Below, one piece after another: positions 25,573-34,577 of a stretch of DNA of 64,000 nt (position 1 is the first letter of the stretch; the number at the start of each line of letters is the position of its first letter). The DNA is taken from assembly GCF_002245355.1 (NCBI RefSeq), contig NZ_NOWF01000001.1:496001-560000 (forward strand). Reading direction: 5' to 3'. The notes beneath the pieces are model-generated. The model made no database searches and was not told where the DNA came from. It saw only the letters and a program-made list of their open reading frames with translations. The translations under genes were made by a program, and so were the position numbers. The DNA is from Paludifilum halophilum (GTDB lineage Bacteria; Bacillota; Bacilli; Thermoactinomycetales; DSM-45169).

Positions 25573-27657
25573 TTATCGCTCCTTGTCTGTTGTCATTTCT
25601 TGCAGGTAACGAAGCAAATGCTCAGTCAGGAATTCCCGCACCCTTAACGGAGACCCGGATTCAAAAATCCGGATGTGGTACCGGCTTTCCACAATGAAGG
25701 AACTGATCCAGCTGAGCAGGTCCAATCCCGCCCGGGAAATCTTGTCCGGAGCCAGCAGTAAGAGTAGCGTTGTCACTTCCATCTCGGATTGATCCATTCC
25801 CCGTATGCACACAGGCCGGGACAAGGAGTGGACCGTAAACGAGGATCTCTCAACTCCTCCGCCTCGGGTATGAAACAGAGCCAACCGCGTTCCGGGGATC
25901 CCCATCCCGCCCAGTTTCTCCCGCTCCATCAGCCGCGTTAGAACCTGTCCCGCCTCCGTGATCACCCCCGCCTTTTCTAATCGGGTAAGAATCGGATACA
26001 ACAAGGCTTCCGGGGTTTCGCCGGGATCTTCCACCTTTTCATGGCGAAACCCCTTTAATAAAGCTAAAGCGTGGCCCGTCCACTCGTGGACGTTCTTCAG
26101 AGTCGAGACCCCGTCCTCCGGCAAGAGGGCTTTCGCATCACCGGCCTGCTCCTGACACCGGGGGAGCTGATCCTTTATATTTTGGATGTCTTTTTTCGTC
26201 GGAAAAGGATGAACCCTGATATATCCCTCATACTCCGGAGGGAGAGGAACTGTGGAAATCAACAGATGATAACGGTCGGTATCCAGCTCTTTCAGTTCCA
26301 ATAGAGAAGCTCTCGTCAACTGCTTGATTTCCGGAATCTCTTTCCGGATGCGGCTGGACAGCAGTTTGGAGGAACCGACGCCGCTGGAACAGACCACCAG
26401 GGCCCGGATCGAACCCGCCGTTTCTCTTCTTTCCAGGAAGGATCCGAAATGCATCACAAGATATCCGATCTCTTCCGGGGGAACGGAAAGGTGAGGCAAC
26501 ACCTGCTCCACCCCTTCCCGAATGACCCCGAAAAGCCGGGGATAGCCCCGCCGGATTTCCTCGAGCAGAGGATTGTGAATCCGCAGGTTTTGGTTTAGGC
26601 GATACACGGCCCTCTCCAGATGAACGATAAGGCCCTGCTTCAGAGAAAAGTGATCCGTCAACTTCACTCCTGTCTCCGCCTCTACGAACCGGATCAACTC
26701 CGCCGCCTTCATGGCGATTTCCACATCTGCCTCTTCCGGCCAATCTCTCTTTTCGTCCCGCAGCTTCGCCCCCCGCAGGTACATGGCGATGGATCCGACT
26801 TCGGCTTCCGGAATATCCAGATGCAGACCATCTTCCAACTCCTTTGCCATCCGGGCGGCGACTTCGAATTCCCGGGTGTCTTTCCCGGTTTCCGGTGAAG
26901 TCCGTGCCAGTGTCTCCCCTCTTCCGATCCGCTCCACTGCCAGAGCGATGTGGACCACCAAACCGATATAGGCGCTGTCCGCCAAAGCGTAGGGCAATGC
27001 GGAAACCTCACGGCGGACGATCTCCTCGACCACCGCCAGATGTTCCTTCTCCAACAGACCCAGCAAGCGCTGCGAAATCCGTTCCACCCGGCCGAGCGAT
27101 GGGGTCTGCGCCGGTTCCTTCAAGAGATGCAGAAGCTCCTCTTCCGGAAAAGAGTCGGCGATCAAAGCCCTCATCGCTTTTCTTCTGGCATCTTCCGCTC
27201 CCTGGATCATCACCCCCCAGCCCCGTCTGCGGATCATCCGGAGATCGAATGAGTCCAACCACCCCTCCAATAGAGACAGGTCCTGACTGACCGTCGCCGG
27301 GGTGACCTTCAACTCCCGGGCCAGGGAGGTCAGCTTCAACGGTTCCGACGACTCCAGCAAAGAGCTCAACAGATAGGCCTTCCGCTCCTCCGGCGTGTAC
27401 TCGGAAAAGGAAAGACGGCTCACAGCCGACCAGAGCGCCTGTTTATCAGCCATTTCCCCCTCAATGGAAACCCCGATCCCGGCTTGTCTGTTCAGCTTCA
27501 GTCCAAAGCGGGCCAGTACTTGATCCAGCCCTTTCAAGTCCCGGTGAACGGTGCGGGGGCTGACCCGCAGATGATCCGCAATCTGTTGAACGGTCAGGGC
27601 TTCTTCCTCTTTGATCAGCAACCGGATGATATTCCGTTCCCGTGATGAAACATACAT
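25573..27657 (-). CDS. mtlR: Mannitol operon transcriptional activator MtlR (BglG/PRD family)
   Basis: A 694-residue multidomain activator. Two N-terminal winged helices (QQIADHLRVSPRTVHRDLKGLD, then KVTPATVSQDLSLLEGW) bind DNA. PRD1 (about 180-290) and PRD2 (about 295-400) carry His residues phosphorylated by HPr. An EIIB-like domain has CSSGVGSSKLLSSRI, and a C-terminal EIIA-like domain carries LFHTRGGGV. Family knowledge: activity rises with PRD2 phosphorylation and falls with EIIB phosphorylation, so transported mannitol activates the operon. It lies between mtlA and mtlF, 15 bases after mtlA, implying autoregulation. Confidence 0.93.
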   Translation of the reverse strand: MYVSSRERNIIRLLIKEEEALTVQQIADHLRVSPRTVHRDLKGLDQVLARFGLKLNRQAGIGVSIEGEMADKQALWSAVSRLSFSEYTPEERKAYLLSSLLESSEPLKLTSLARELKVTPATVSQDLSLLEGWLDSFDLRMIRRRGWGVMIQGAEDARRKAMRALIADSFPEEELLHLLKEPAQTPSLGRVERISQRLLGLLEKEHLAVVEEIVRREVSALPYALADSAYIGLVVHIALAVERIGRGETLARTSPETGKDTREFEVAARMAKELEDGLHLDIPEAEVGSIAMYLRGAKLRDEKRDWPEEADVEIAMKAAELIRFVEAETGVKLTDHFSLKQGLIVHLERAVYRLNQNLRIHNPLLEEIRRGYPRLFGVIREGVEQVLPHLSVPPEEIGYLVMHFGSFLERRETAGSIRALVVCSSGVGSSKLLSSRIRKEIPEIKQLTRASLLELKELDTDRYHLLISTVPLPPEYEGYIRVHPFPTKKDIQNIKDQLPRCQEQAGDAKALLPEDGVSTLKNVHEWTGHALALLKGFRHEKVEDPGETPEALLYPILTRLEKAGVITEAGQVLTRLMEREKLGGMGIPGTRLALFHTRGGGVERSSFTVHSLSRPVCIRGMDQSEMEVTTLLLLLAPDKISRAGLDLLSWISSFIVESRYHIRIFESGSPLRVREFLTEHLLRYLQEMTTDKER

Positions 27658-27671
27658 GGGAAATCACAATC

Positions 27672-29114
27672 CTATCGTTTCAGTTCCTCGATCAGTTCAT
27701 CATATAGGGGAGCGGACAAGAAATTGTCGACGGACAGGTGACGCGCCTTCGGCTGTTTCGCCTTGGCCCGATCCGTCAAGTTTTTGTGCGTAATCACGAT
27801 GTCCGCGTCTTCAGGCAGCTGATTGATGGAGGTGTTGGTCACCTCGATGGGGAGACCGGCCTTCTCCACCTTGTTCTTAAGGACGGACGCTCCCATCGCG
27901 CTGGAACCCATACCGGCGTCACAGGCGAACACAATCTTGTTCACCTCGGGGTTTTCCTCTTCAAAGTCCAGGGGCTGATCCGCGGTATCAGCCGGTTTCC
28001 CCTTCAGATCTTGCACTCTCCGGGAAGCCTCCTCAAAATCTTCCTTCGTCCCCTCCCGGTTCTTTCGCAGAAAGAGGGCGCTCACCAGGAAGGAGACGAT
28101 GGTGGAGACAATCACTCCGGTCAGGACACCGTCATAGTTCCCGCGGGGAGTCATCGCCAGCAGGGCAAAGATGCTGCCCGGTGAGGGGACAGCCACCAGT
28201 CCTGCTTCAAAGAGAGCGAAAACAAACACGCCGCTGATCCCGCCGGCGATGGCGGCCAGAATCAGGACGGGCCGCATCAGGATATACGGGAAATAAATCT
28301 CATGAATCCCGCCGAGAAAGTGAATGACGGCGGCTCCCGGAGCCGATTGTTTGGCCGTTTTCCTGCCAAAGGCCCAGTAAGCCAACAGGATTCCCAACCC
28401 CGGTCCCGGATTCGGCTCCAGCAGAAAAAGGATCGACTTACCTGTCTCCGCCGCTTCGTTGACGCCGATCGGGCTGAGGATACCGTGGTTGATGGCGTTG
28501 TTTAGAAACAGAACTTTGGCCGGTTCTATAAAGACGTTGGCCAGAGGCAGCAGCCCTGTAGCGATGATCCATTCCACACCGGCGGCCAGTATTTTGTTGA
28601 GCGCCAGGACGACCGGACCGACAGCTTTATAGGCGGCCAATGTCAACAGAGCCCCGACAATACCCACCGAGAAATTGTTCACCAGCATTTCGAAGCCGGA
28701 CCGAACCTTCCCTTCAAACAAGCGATCCACATATTTGATGACGACACCGCCGAGGGGCCCCATCACCATGGCCCCGAGAAACATCGGGATGTCCGCTCCG
28801 ACGATCACGCCGATCGTCGCCGTTGCACCAACCACCCCGCCCCTGGAACCGAAGACCATTTTCCCCCCTGTATAACCGATGAGAAGCGGCAACAGGAACT
28901 GGATCATGGGCTCCACCAGTCGGGCCAGATCTTCATTGGGGAACCATCCGCTGGGGATAAACAGCGCCGTAATCAGCCCCCAGGCGATAAACGCGCCGAT
29001 GTTGGGCATGATCAAACCGCTCAAGTAGCTGCCAAACCGTTGGATCTTAACGCGAATATCCCCTTTATCATCAGAATCTGCCCCCATCGGGATGGATGAA
29101 TCCGTATCGGGCAT
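27672..29114 (-). CDS. mtlA: PTS mannitol transporter EIICB
   Basis: A 480-residue protein: an integral-membrane EIIC (about 25-345) followed by a cytosolic EIIB (about 380-480). EIIC carries the mannitol-family segments LIMPNIGAFIAWG, NNAINHGILSP and GGIHEIYFPY. EIIB has the phosphocysteine in FACDAGMGSSAMGAS. There is no C-terminal EIIA; MtlF supplies it. It imports mannitol as mannitol-1-phosphate. TAAGGAGGTATGGACC precedes the ATG. It is first in the mtl operon, behind a promoter overlapped by a cre site. Confidence 0.96.
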   Translation of the reverse strand: MPDTDSSIPMGADSDDKGDIRVKIQRFGSYLSGLIMPNIGAFIAWGLITALFIPSGWFPNEDLARLVEPMIQFLLPLLIGYTGGKMVFGSRGGVVGATATIGVIVGADIPMFLGAMVMGPLGGVVIKYVDRLFEGKVRSGFEMLVNNFSVGIVGALLTLAAYKAVGPVVLALNKILAAGVEWIIATGLLPLANVFIEPAKVLFLNNAINHGILSPIGVNEAAETGKSILFLLEPNPGPGLGILLAYWAFGRKTAKQSAPGAAVIHFLGGIHEIYFPYILMRPVLILAAIAGGISGVFVFALFEAGLVAVPSPGSIFALLAMTPRGNYDGVLTGVIVSTIVSFLVSALFLRKNREGTKEDFEEASRRVQDLKGKPADTADQPLDFEEENPEVNKIVFACDAGMGSSAMGASVLKNKVEKAGLPIEVTNTSINQLPEDADIVITHKNLTDRAKAKQPKARHLSVDNFLSAPLYDELIEELKR

Positions 29115-29168
29115 GGTCCATACCTCCTTACATGTTCATAGTAAAAGAAATCAATCGATTTCCGTTTT

Positions 29169-29197
29169 ATCGTAAGCGGTTTCAGGCATGGCTTCAA
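29169..29197 (-). promoter_or_regulatory. mtl operon promoter overlapped by a cre site
   Basis: Minus strand TTGAAG (29192-29197), 17 bases, TACGAT (29169-29174). CGTAAGCGGTTTCA (29171-29184, plus reading) matches the CcpA cre consensus TGWAANCGNTNWCA at 13 of 14 positions and covers the -10, so CcpA binding should block RNA polymerase. Confidence 0.65.
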
Positions 29198-29295
29198 TAA
29201 AATCTAATTCCGATTTCGGCACTGGTATTGTTGCCAAATCTGAATTAAAGATGAATCACCGTCCCCCTTCAGGGTTTCTGATATCCTGGACACAC

Positions 29296-29324
29296 CAAAA
29301 AACCACCTCGACAATCGAGGTGGC
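29296..29324 (-). terminator. Terminator of lipM
   Basis: Arms CCACCTCG/CGAGGTGG with a five-base loop and a minus-strand T6 tract. Confidence 0.85.
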
Positions 29325-29374
29325 TGTGTTAACGGGGTCCTATCTGTCACATCCTTCTTAAAACCTTACCTGAA

Positions 29375-30214
29375 TTATTTCTTCAAGTTCCACGCCTCAG
29401 TGCCGTAACGCTCTTGCACCAGCCGCTCCGCCAGTTCTTCTTCATATGAAGTTAGTTCTCCCGACACGAGGCGGATTCCCATCCCCTTGGCAAAGCCGTG
29501 GGTAAAGGCATCCACTGCCTCCTCCACTGCAACCGGCGTTTCCCGCAACTGGTTGATCGCAACCGCTTTTTGCAGAAACCCCCGTTTCATCCGTTCCTTC
29601 ACTCGTTCCGACGGAAACCGGAGCACATCGAACAACAGTTCGACATCCAAATCCAGCAAAATCGAACCGTGCTGAAGGATCACGCCTTTTTGGCGAGTTT
29701 GGGCGCTCCCCGCCACTTTCCTCCCCTCGACGACCAGTTCATAATTGGAAGGTGAGTCGAAACAAGCAGCGGAACCCATGGAAGCGTACCGGGCTTTTTC
29801 CTCTTCACTCTCCATCGGAACCATCTCCGCCTTCAGGTTCAGCCGGCGGAATCCCTCCAGCAGACCGGTGCTGATCACCCGGTAGGACTGGGTGACGGAG
29901 GTGGGCATATCGGGATAATCTTCTGCAACGATCACACTGTAGGTGACCTCCTGATCGTGCAAAACCGCCCTTCCCCCGGTGGGGCGGCGGACGAAGCCCA
30001 ACCCTCTCTCCTGCAACCGGTCCATATCCACTTCCTTGCGGACTTTTTGGAAATAGCCGATGGATAAAGTGGAAGGGTCCCAGCCGTAGAAACGGATCGT
30101 GGGGGGAACTTTTCCCTCACTGTGAGCAACCAGGATCGCCTCATCGATAGCCATGTTTTCCGCGCTGTTCTTCAAGCCGGTATGTAGAAGACGCCATTGA
30201 TTCGTCATCATCAT
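29375..30214 (-). CDS. lipM: Octanoyltransferase LipM (lipoate synthesis)
   Basis: A 279-residue member of the lipoate-protein ligase / octanoyltransferase fold, closely resembling B. subtilis LipM: NMAIDEAIL, RFYGWDPSTLSIGYFQ, RRPTGGRAVLHDQEVTYS and AGSAQTRQKGVILQHGS. The acyl-accepting Cys is in ACFDSPSNYE, as in LipM. It moves octanoate from acyl carrier protein to GcvH, from which LipL and LipA make lipoate for 2-oxoacid dehydrogenases and glycine cleavage (genes at 42.6-46.5 kb). The start is the first of three ATGs (30214), 12 bases after AGGTGG. Confidence 0.92.
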   Translation of the reverse strand: MMMTNQWRLLHTGLKNSAENMAIDEAILVAHSEGKVPPTIRFYGWDPSTLSIGYFQKVRKEVDMDRLQERGLGFVRRPTGGRAVLHDQEVTYSVIVAEDYPDMPTSVTQSYRVISTGLLEGFRRLNLKAEMVPMESEEEKARYASMGSAACFDSPSNYELVVEGRKVAGSAQTRQKGVILQHGSILLDLDVELLFDVLRFPSERVKERMKRGFLQKAVAINQLRETPVAVEEAVDAFTHGFAKGMGIRLVSGELTSYEEELAERLVQERYGTEAWNLKK

Positions 30215-30307
30215 GTTGCGTAGACACCACCTATTATTTCGGTACCCGACTATTTTAACGCTTCCCACAGCATGGCACAAATCGGAAAAGAAATCCTCTG
30301 TCGCCGC

Positions 30308-31258
30308 TTACTCCCGGATCCGTCCGACCACCCGGGAAATCGTTTCTTCCAGCGGTGTACGGGAATATCCCAGCTCCCGTTCCGCTTTGGCCGAGGAATA
30401 ATAGGCACAACAGCCCGCCAATCGGGCCAAATCCCAAGCCAAGGCGGGCTCACGCTTAGTCAGCCATCCCGCTGTTTCCGCCGCTAGGGAGAGCCCCTGA
30501 GCCATTTTTCGCTTCAAGACGATGACGGATTCCTTTTTTCCCGCTTTTCGCTGGATCAGGCGGAAGGCGTCAGCCAACGGCAGATCCATCCCTCCCAGGA
30601 TGTACCGTTCACCGACAGCACCCTTCTCCGCCGCCGATAAATGACCCCGAACCACATCCCGGACATCGCAAAGGTTTACCCCTCCCTCCGGTGCCACCCG
30701 TAACAGACCCCGGGCTACAGCAGAGGTAAAGGAGGGGGTTCCATCTCCCAGAATGACTCCCGGGTTGACCACCACCGCAGGCAACCCCGCCTTGGCCAGC
30801 CGGAGTACCTCCTCTTCAGCCTTCCGTTTGGCGACGGCATACCCGATGTCCAGTTCCTCCCCGTTAAAGGGAAAGGACTCGTCCACCGGGTTTCCATCCG
30901 TCGAAAACCCAACAGCCGCGGCAGAGCTGGTGTAGACGAACCGCTTCACCCCCGCTCGAAGAGCTTCTTGCGCCACCTGTTTTGTCCCGTCCACGTTGGT
31001 CCGGAACATGGATCGGCGCTTTCCTCGCCCCCAGGCTACTTCCCCCGCCGCGTGAAACACCCAATCCACTCCTGTACAACATCCGGCGAGGGAATCGGGG
31101 TCCAATACATCTCCTCGAACGGCCCGTACCTCTTTCGGCAATCGGAGTCTCTTTTTTTCGGAACGAACCAGTACGGATACCTGATATTCTTCCCGGAGTA
31201 ACCGGTGAACCAAAGACCGGCCAAGAAACCCGGTCCCTCCGGTTACCAATACGTGCAT
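30308..31258 (-). CDS. NAD-dependent epimerase/dehydratase (extended SDR)
   Basis: A 316-residue extended SDR. The cofactor motif is TGGTGFLG (about 6-13), the segment VFHAAGEVAW follows beta-4, and the catalytic Ser lies in YTSSAAAVG. The usual YxxxK is YAVAKRKAEEE. It resembles dihydroflavonol-4-reductase or HpnA-type reductases of sugar or terpenoid modification; the substrate is unknown. AAAGGAG precedes the second ATG (31258) by seven bases, so that start is preferred over 31264. It is followed closely by lipM. Confidence 0.85.
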   Translation of the reverse strand: MHVLVTGGTGFLGRSLVHRLLREEYQVSVLVRSEKKRLRLPKEVRAVRGDVLDPDSLAGCCTGVDWVFHAAGEVAWGRGKRRSMFRTNVDGTKQVAQEALRAGVKRFVYTSSAAAVGFSTDGNPVDESFPFNGEELDIGYAVAKRKAEEEVLRLAKAGLPAVVVNPGVILGDGTPSFTSAVARGLLRVAPEGGVNLCDVRDVVRGHLSAAEKGAVGERYILGGMDLPLADAFRLIQRKAGKKESVIVLKRKMAQGLSLAAETAGWLTKREPALAWDLARLAGCCAYYSSAKAERELGYSRTPLEETISRVVGRIRE

Positions 31259-31360
31259 GGCCATTCTCCTTTCCCGGTTCCAATCAACTTCTCATGCTCG
31301 ATCATTGTTTTTAATCCATGATCAGCATACCAACCCTTCACCCTTCACGACAGTCCCTTT

Positions 31361-31384
31361 AAAAAAAGCCTCCTTTCGGAGGCT
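31361..31384 (-). terminator. Terminator of the GH3 hexosaminidase gene
   Basis: Arms AGCCTCC/GGAGGCT with a TTTC loop and a T7 tract on the minus strand. Confidence 0.85.
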
Positions 31385-31403
31385 CAGGAGATAACAATCC
31401 CGG

Positions 31404-33167
31404 TCAAGGATCTATCCTATCGGTTGGTTCGGATCCGCTATAACTCAACCCGTGGCCGTAGGGGTACAAATCCGGAATGGTGACCGGAAGGCGCCCCTGG
31501 GGTTGATTGGAACCAAACAGCGTATCCGCCACCGCCTCCAGGGAGACCGGGCGATAACCGTAGGTGTTCACATAGGCGTCCACCCCGGGAAAATCTTGGA
31601 TGTCGTAAGGGTTGCGGAAAGCGACGACGGCCATCGGTTTATCCAGTTCCTGCAGCGCTTGCACCAGTTTGATCTGCTGCGGATAGAGACTGGCCGAATA
31701 GGTGCCGACGATCAGCACATCCTGTTTCCGCGCCATCTCTACCGCCTGGTCGATTTCCTCATCGGTGGGGTTCACTCCTTTCATATGGATCTCCGTCGAG
31801 TGGGAGTGATACCGGTCCACCTGCTCTTTCAAAGGGTACTGGCTGATGATCCCCAGCTTTTGATCCTCGGACAGCTTCAGGGGAAGCAGACCGCGCTCAT
31901 TTTTGACCAGGGTGATCGAGCGACGGGCGATCTCATCCGCCTTTTCCCGGTGTTCCCGGGTGCCGACACGCTCCGCCACTTCGTCCTCGTCTACTTGGTG
32001 ATTCATAAACAGACCGTACTTCAACTTCACCTTCAAAATCCGCCTGACGGACTGATCGATCCGCTTCTCGGAAATATCCCCGGACCGGACCGCCTCGAGG
32101 ATCTCCTGGTACACTTCGATCTGCTCATCCGCGGTCAGAGCGGGAGTCAGGAGCACGATATCCACCCCGGCGTCTACCGCTTTCACCGCCGCCTGAGACA
32201 CACCGCCGAAGTAATCCGCCACTCCGGCCATGGTCATGGAGTCGGTGACGATCAGACCATCGTATCCCATCTCCTGCCGCAGAAGCCCGGTCATGATTGG
32301 CTTGGATAGTGTCGCTGGCAAATTGGGGGTATCGTCCAGGGCGGGTACGTGAATGTGAGCGGTCATGATGGCATCGATCCCGCTTTCGATCGCCCGTCGA
32401 AAGGGAACCAGCTCCACCCTCTCCAGCTCCTCCCGACTCTTGTCGATGACCGGCAGACCGAGGTGAGAATCGGTATCCGTATCGCCGTGGCCGGGGAAAT
32501 GCTTGGCTGTGGCCACCACCCGGTTCTCCATCGAATGGCGTTGATAGCCCCTGATCGCAGCCGCCCCCATATTGGCCACCAGATGCGGATCCTCAGCGTA
32601 AGAACGAACTCCGATCACCGGGTTGTCCGGGTTGACGTTGACATCCAGCACCGGTGCCAAGTTCATGTTGATTCCGACGGCGCGAAGCTCCTCACCGGTG
32701 ATTCGGGCCGCTTCATGAGAATCCTTGAGCTTCCGTCCGGCACCGAGGGCCATGTTTCCCGGCAATTGCGTCGCCCCTGTGGTCATCCGGGCAACCACGC
32801 CCCCCTCTTGGTCCGTCGAGATCAGAAGGGGAATTTTCAGCCGAGTCTCTTCGGCGATCCGCTGCAGCCCATTGGTCAGCTTCGCCGTCTGCACCGGTGT
32901 CTGCACGTTATCCGAGTAAGAAAAGAGTATCACATTTCCAGCATGGACATCCCGGATCAAGCGCCGGATATCTTCCGTCGGCTCGGAACCGTAAAAACCG
33001 ACCATCATCATCTGGCCCACTTTTTCTTCCAGAGTCATCCCTCTTAACAACTGTTGGGGAGTTTCCCCCTTTCGCCTCTTCCCTTCCGCCCCGGCGGCGG
33101 GGGTTACCAACAGCGGAACCACCAGCAACAAGGAAATAAAAACGGCCCCCATCCTGACAGACTTCAC
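31404..33167 (-). CDS. nagZ: Secreted beta-N-acetylhexosaminidase (GH3, NagZ/YbbD-like)
   Basis: A 587-residue protein with an N-terminal signal peptide (basic start, hydrophobic VFISLLLVVPLLV, AAGA cleavage region). The GH3 barrel (about 40-385) carries STDQEGGVV, the acid/base loop KHFPGHGDTDTDSH with the catalytic His, and the nucleophile Asp in VTDSMTM. A second alpha/beta domain (about 400-585) follows, as in B. subtilis NagZ. It removes N-acetylglucosamine from muropeptides outside the cell in wall recycling. The start is GTG 33167 after GGAGGAATCGCT. Confidence 0.93.
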   Translation of the reverse strand: MKSVRMGAVFISLLLVVPLLVTPAAGAEGKRRKGETPQQLLRGMTLEEKVGQMMMVGFYGSEPTEDIRRLIRDVHAGNVILFSYSDNVQTPVQTAKLTNGLQRIAEETRLKIPLLISTDQEGGVVARMTTGATQLPGNMALGAGRKLKDSHEAARITGEELRAVGINMNLAPVLDVNVNPDNPVIGVRSYAEDPHLVANMGAAAIRGYQRHSMENRVVATAKHFPGHGDTDTDSHLGLPVIDKSREELERVELVPFRRAIESGIDAIMTAHIHVPALDDTPNLPATLSKPIMTGLLRQEMGYDGLIVTDSMTMAGVADYFGGVSQAAVKAVDAGVDIVLLTPALTADEQIEVYQEILEAVRSGDISEKRIDQSVRRILKVKLKYGLFMNHQVDEDEVAERVGTREHREKADEIARRSITLVKNERGLLPLKLSEDQKLGIISQYPLKEQVDRYHSHSTEIHMKGVNPTDEEIDQAVEMARKQDVLIVGTYSASLYPQQIKLVQALQELDKPMAVVAFRNPYDIQDFPGVDAYVNTYGYRPVSLEAVADTLFGSNQPQGRLPVTIPDLYPYGHGLSYSGSEPTDRIDP

Positions 33168-33383
33168 AGCGATTCCTCCTCTCCCGTGATTCAAGGGTGT
33201 GACGTGACGATGTTCATTCTGGCAAGTAAGAGATCGATGAGTGGATAGAAGACATCTCCATTTGTAACTAATTACCTTTTGCCAATTTTCATTATATACT
33301 TTTTATTGTATACTCACCACTACAGACTCCGCCATCCCCTTTCTGTGACAAAAAGCCGCTTCCCGGTCCCGGAGGTGAAAAAC

Positions 33384-34577
33384 GTGATTCGAAGAGATTA
33401 CGACTACTATCGCAACTCTTTTAAAAACATTCCCAAACCCTTTGCTTACCTCGATCTCGATCTGCTGCAGGAGAACATCCGGAAAATCCGCAAAAGGAAC
33501 AACGGCAAGAAAATACGTATCGCCACCAAATCCCTGCGCTGTGTTCAGTCGATCCGCTACATCTTGAAACAGGGTGATCCCTTTCAAGGAGTCATGTGCT
33601 TTACCATTCCGGAAGCGCTGTTCTTGGCGGAACGGGGACTCGCGGATCTGCTCGTCGCATATCCCGCCTGGGACAAAAACCAGATCCGAGCGACAGCCCG
33701 GGCGGTGCGCAAAGGAAACTCGGTCACCCTAATGGTAGACAACCCACAACACGTAGATCATATCGAATCTATCGCCCGGCGAGAGGAAAGCCACATCCCC
33801 CTCTGCGTCGACCTGGACCTGTCTGTCCGATATCCCGGTCTCGTCTTCGGTGTCCGGCGCTCCCCGATCCGCGGTGAGAAGGAAATGCTTCACCTCGTAC
33901 AACGCATCGCGGCCTCCCATCATGTTCACCTGGACGGACTGATGGGGTACGAAGCGCAAATCGCCGGAGTCGGCGACCACTATCCCCGTCAGTGGTTGAA
34001 AAACACCCTTCTCCGGTTTCTGAAGGGAAGATCCGTCCGGGAAATCGCCGAACGGAGGGCAAAAACAGTCCAAGCGATCCGGAGACTGGGAATCCCCCTT
34101 CGCTTCATCAACGGTGGGGGAACGGGCAGTTTGCACACGACGAGCCTGGAGGATACGGTGACCGAAGTGACTGTCGGCTCCGGGTTTTATGCCCCGGGTT
34201 TGTTCGATTATTATCGGGATGTCCGCTACCGGCCCGCCGCCGGTTTTGCCATCGAAATCACCCGCCGGCCCCAACCGGGGATTTTCACCTGTACCGGCGG
34301 CGGTTATACCGCTTCCGGAAGAGCCGGTCCGGATAGGTTGCCCCTGCCTTACTTGCCGGATGGCGCCTCTCTCTTCCCTTCGGAAGGGGCTGGAGAAGTG
34401 CAGACGCCCATCCGCTACCGAGGGGCTGTGGAATTAAACCTGGGAGACCCTGTCTTTATGCGCCACAGCAAAGCCGGAGAACTGTGCGAACACTTTAACC
34501 ACTTGTACTGGCTTTCGGAAGGACGGATCGTCGATCGAGTGAAAACCTACCGCGGGCACGGGAGGTGTTTTCTTTGA
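33384..34577 (+). CDS. PLP-dependent amino acid deaminase/aldolase (alanine racemase N-domain fold)
   Basis: A 397-residue fold-type III PLP enzyme. The cofactor Lys is in RIATKSLRCVQS, after the N-terminal YLDLDLLQENIRKI strand. CVDLDLSVRYPG and the GGGTGSLHTT phosphate-binding loop follow. The C-terminal half has VTVGSGFYAPGLFDYY and FTCTGGGY, as in the D-threonine aldolase / D-serine dehydratase branch (DSD1 type). The exact reaction is unknown. The start is GTG 33384 after GGAGGTGAAAAAC. Its stop overlaps the TTG start of the following oxidase gene by four bases, so the pair was probably translated together. Confidence 0.85.
   Translation: MIRRDYDYYRNSFKNIPKPFAYLDLDLLQENIRKIRKRNNGKKIRIATKSLRCVQSIRYILKQGDPFQGVMCFTIPEALFLAERGLADLLVAYPAWDKNQIRATARAVRKGNSVTLMVDNPQHVDHIESIARREESHIPLCVDLDLSVRYPGLVFGVRRSPIRGEKEMLHLVQRIAASHHVHLDGLMGYEAQIAGVGDHYPRQWLKNTLLRFLKGRSVREIAERRAKTVQAIRRLGIPLRFINGGGTGSLHTTSLEDTVTEVTVGSGFYAPGLFDYYRDVRYRPAAGFAIEITRRPQPGIFTCTGGGYTASGRAGPDRLPLPYLPDGASLFPSEGAGEVQTPIRYRGAVELNLGDPVFMRHSKAGELCEHFNHLYWLSEGRIVDRVKTYRGHGRCFL

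Noticed and set aside
32349-33047. A 232-codon plus-strand frame inside nagZ
   Set aside because: It is fully antisense to conserved GH3 sequence with no domain of its own.
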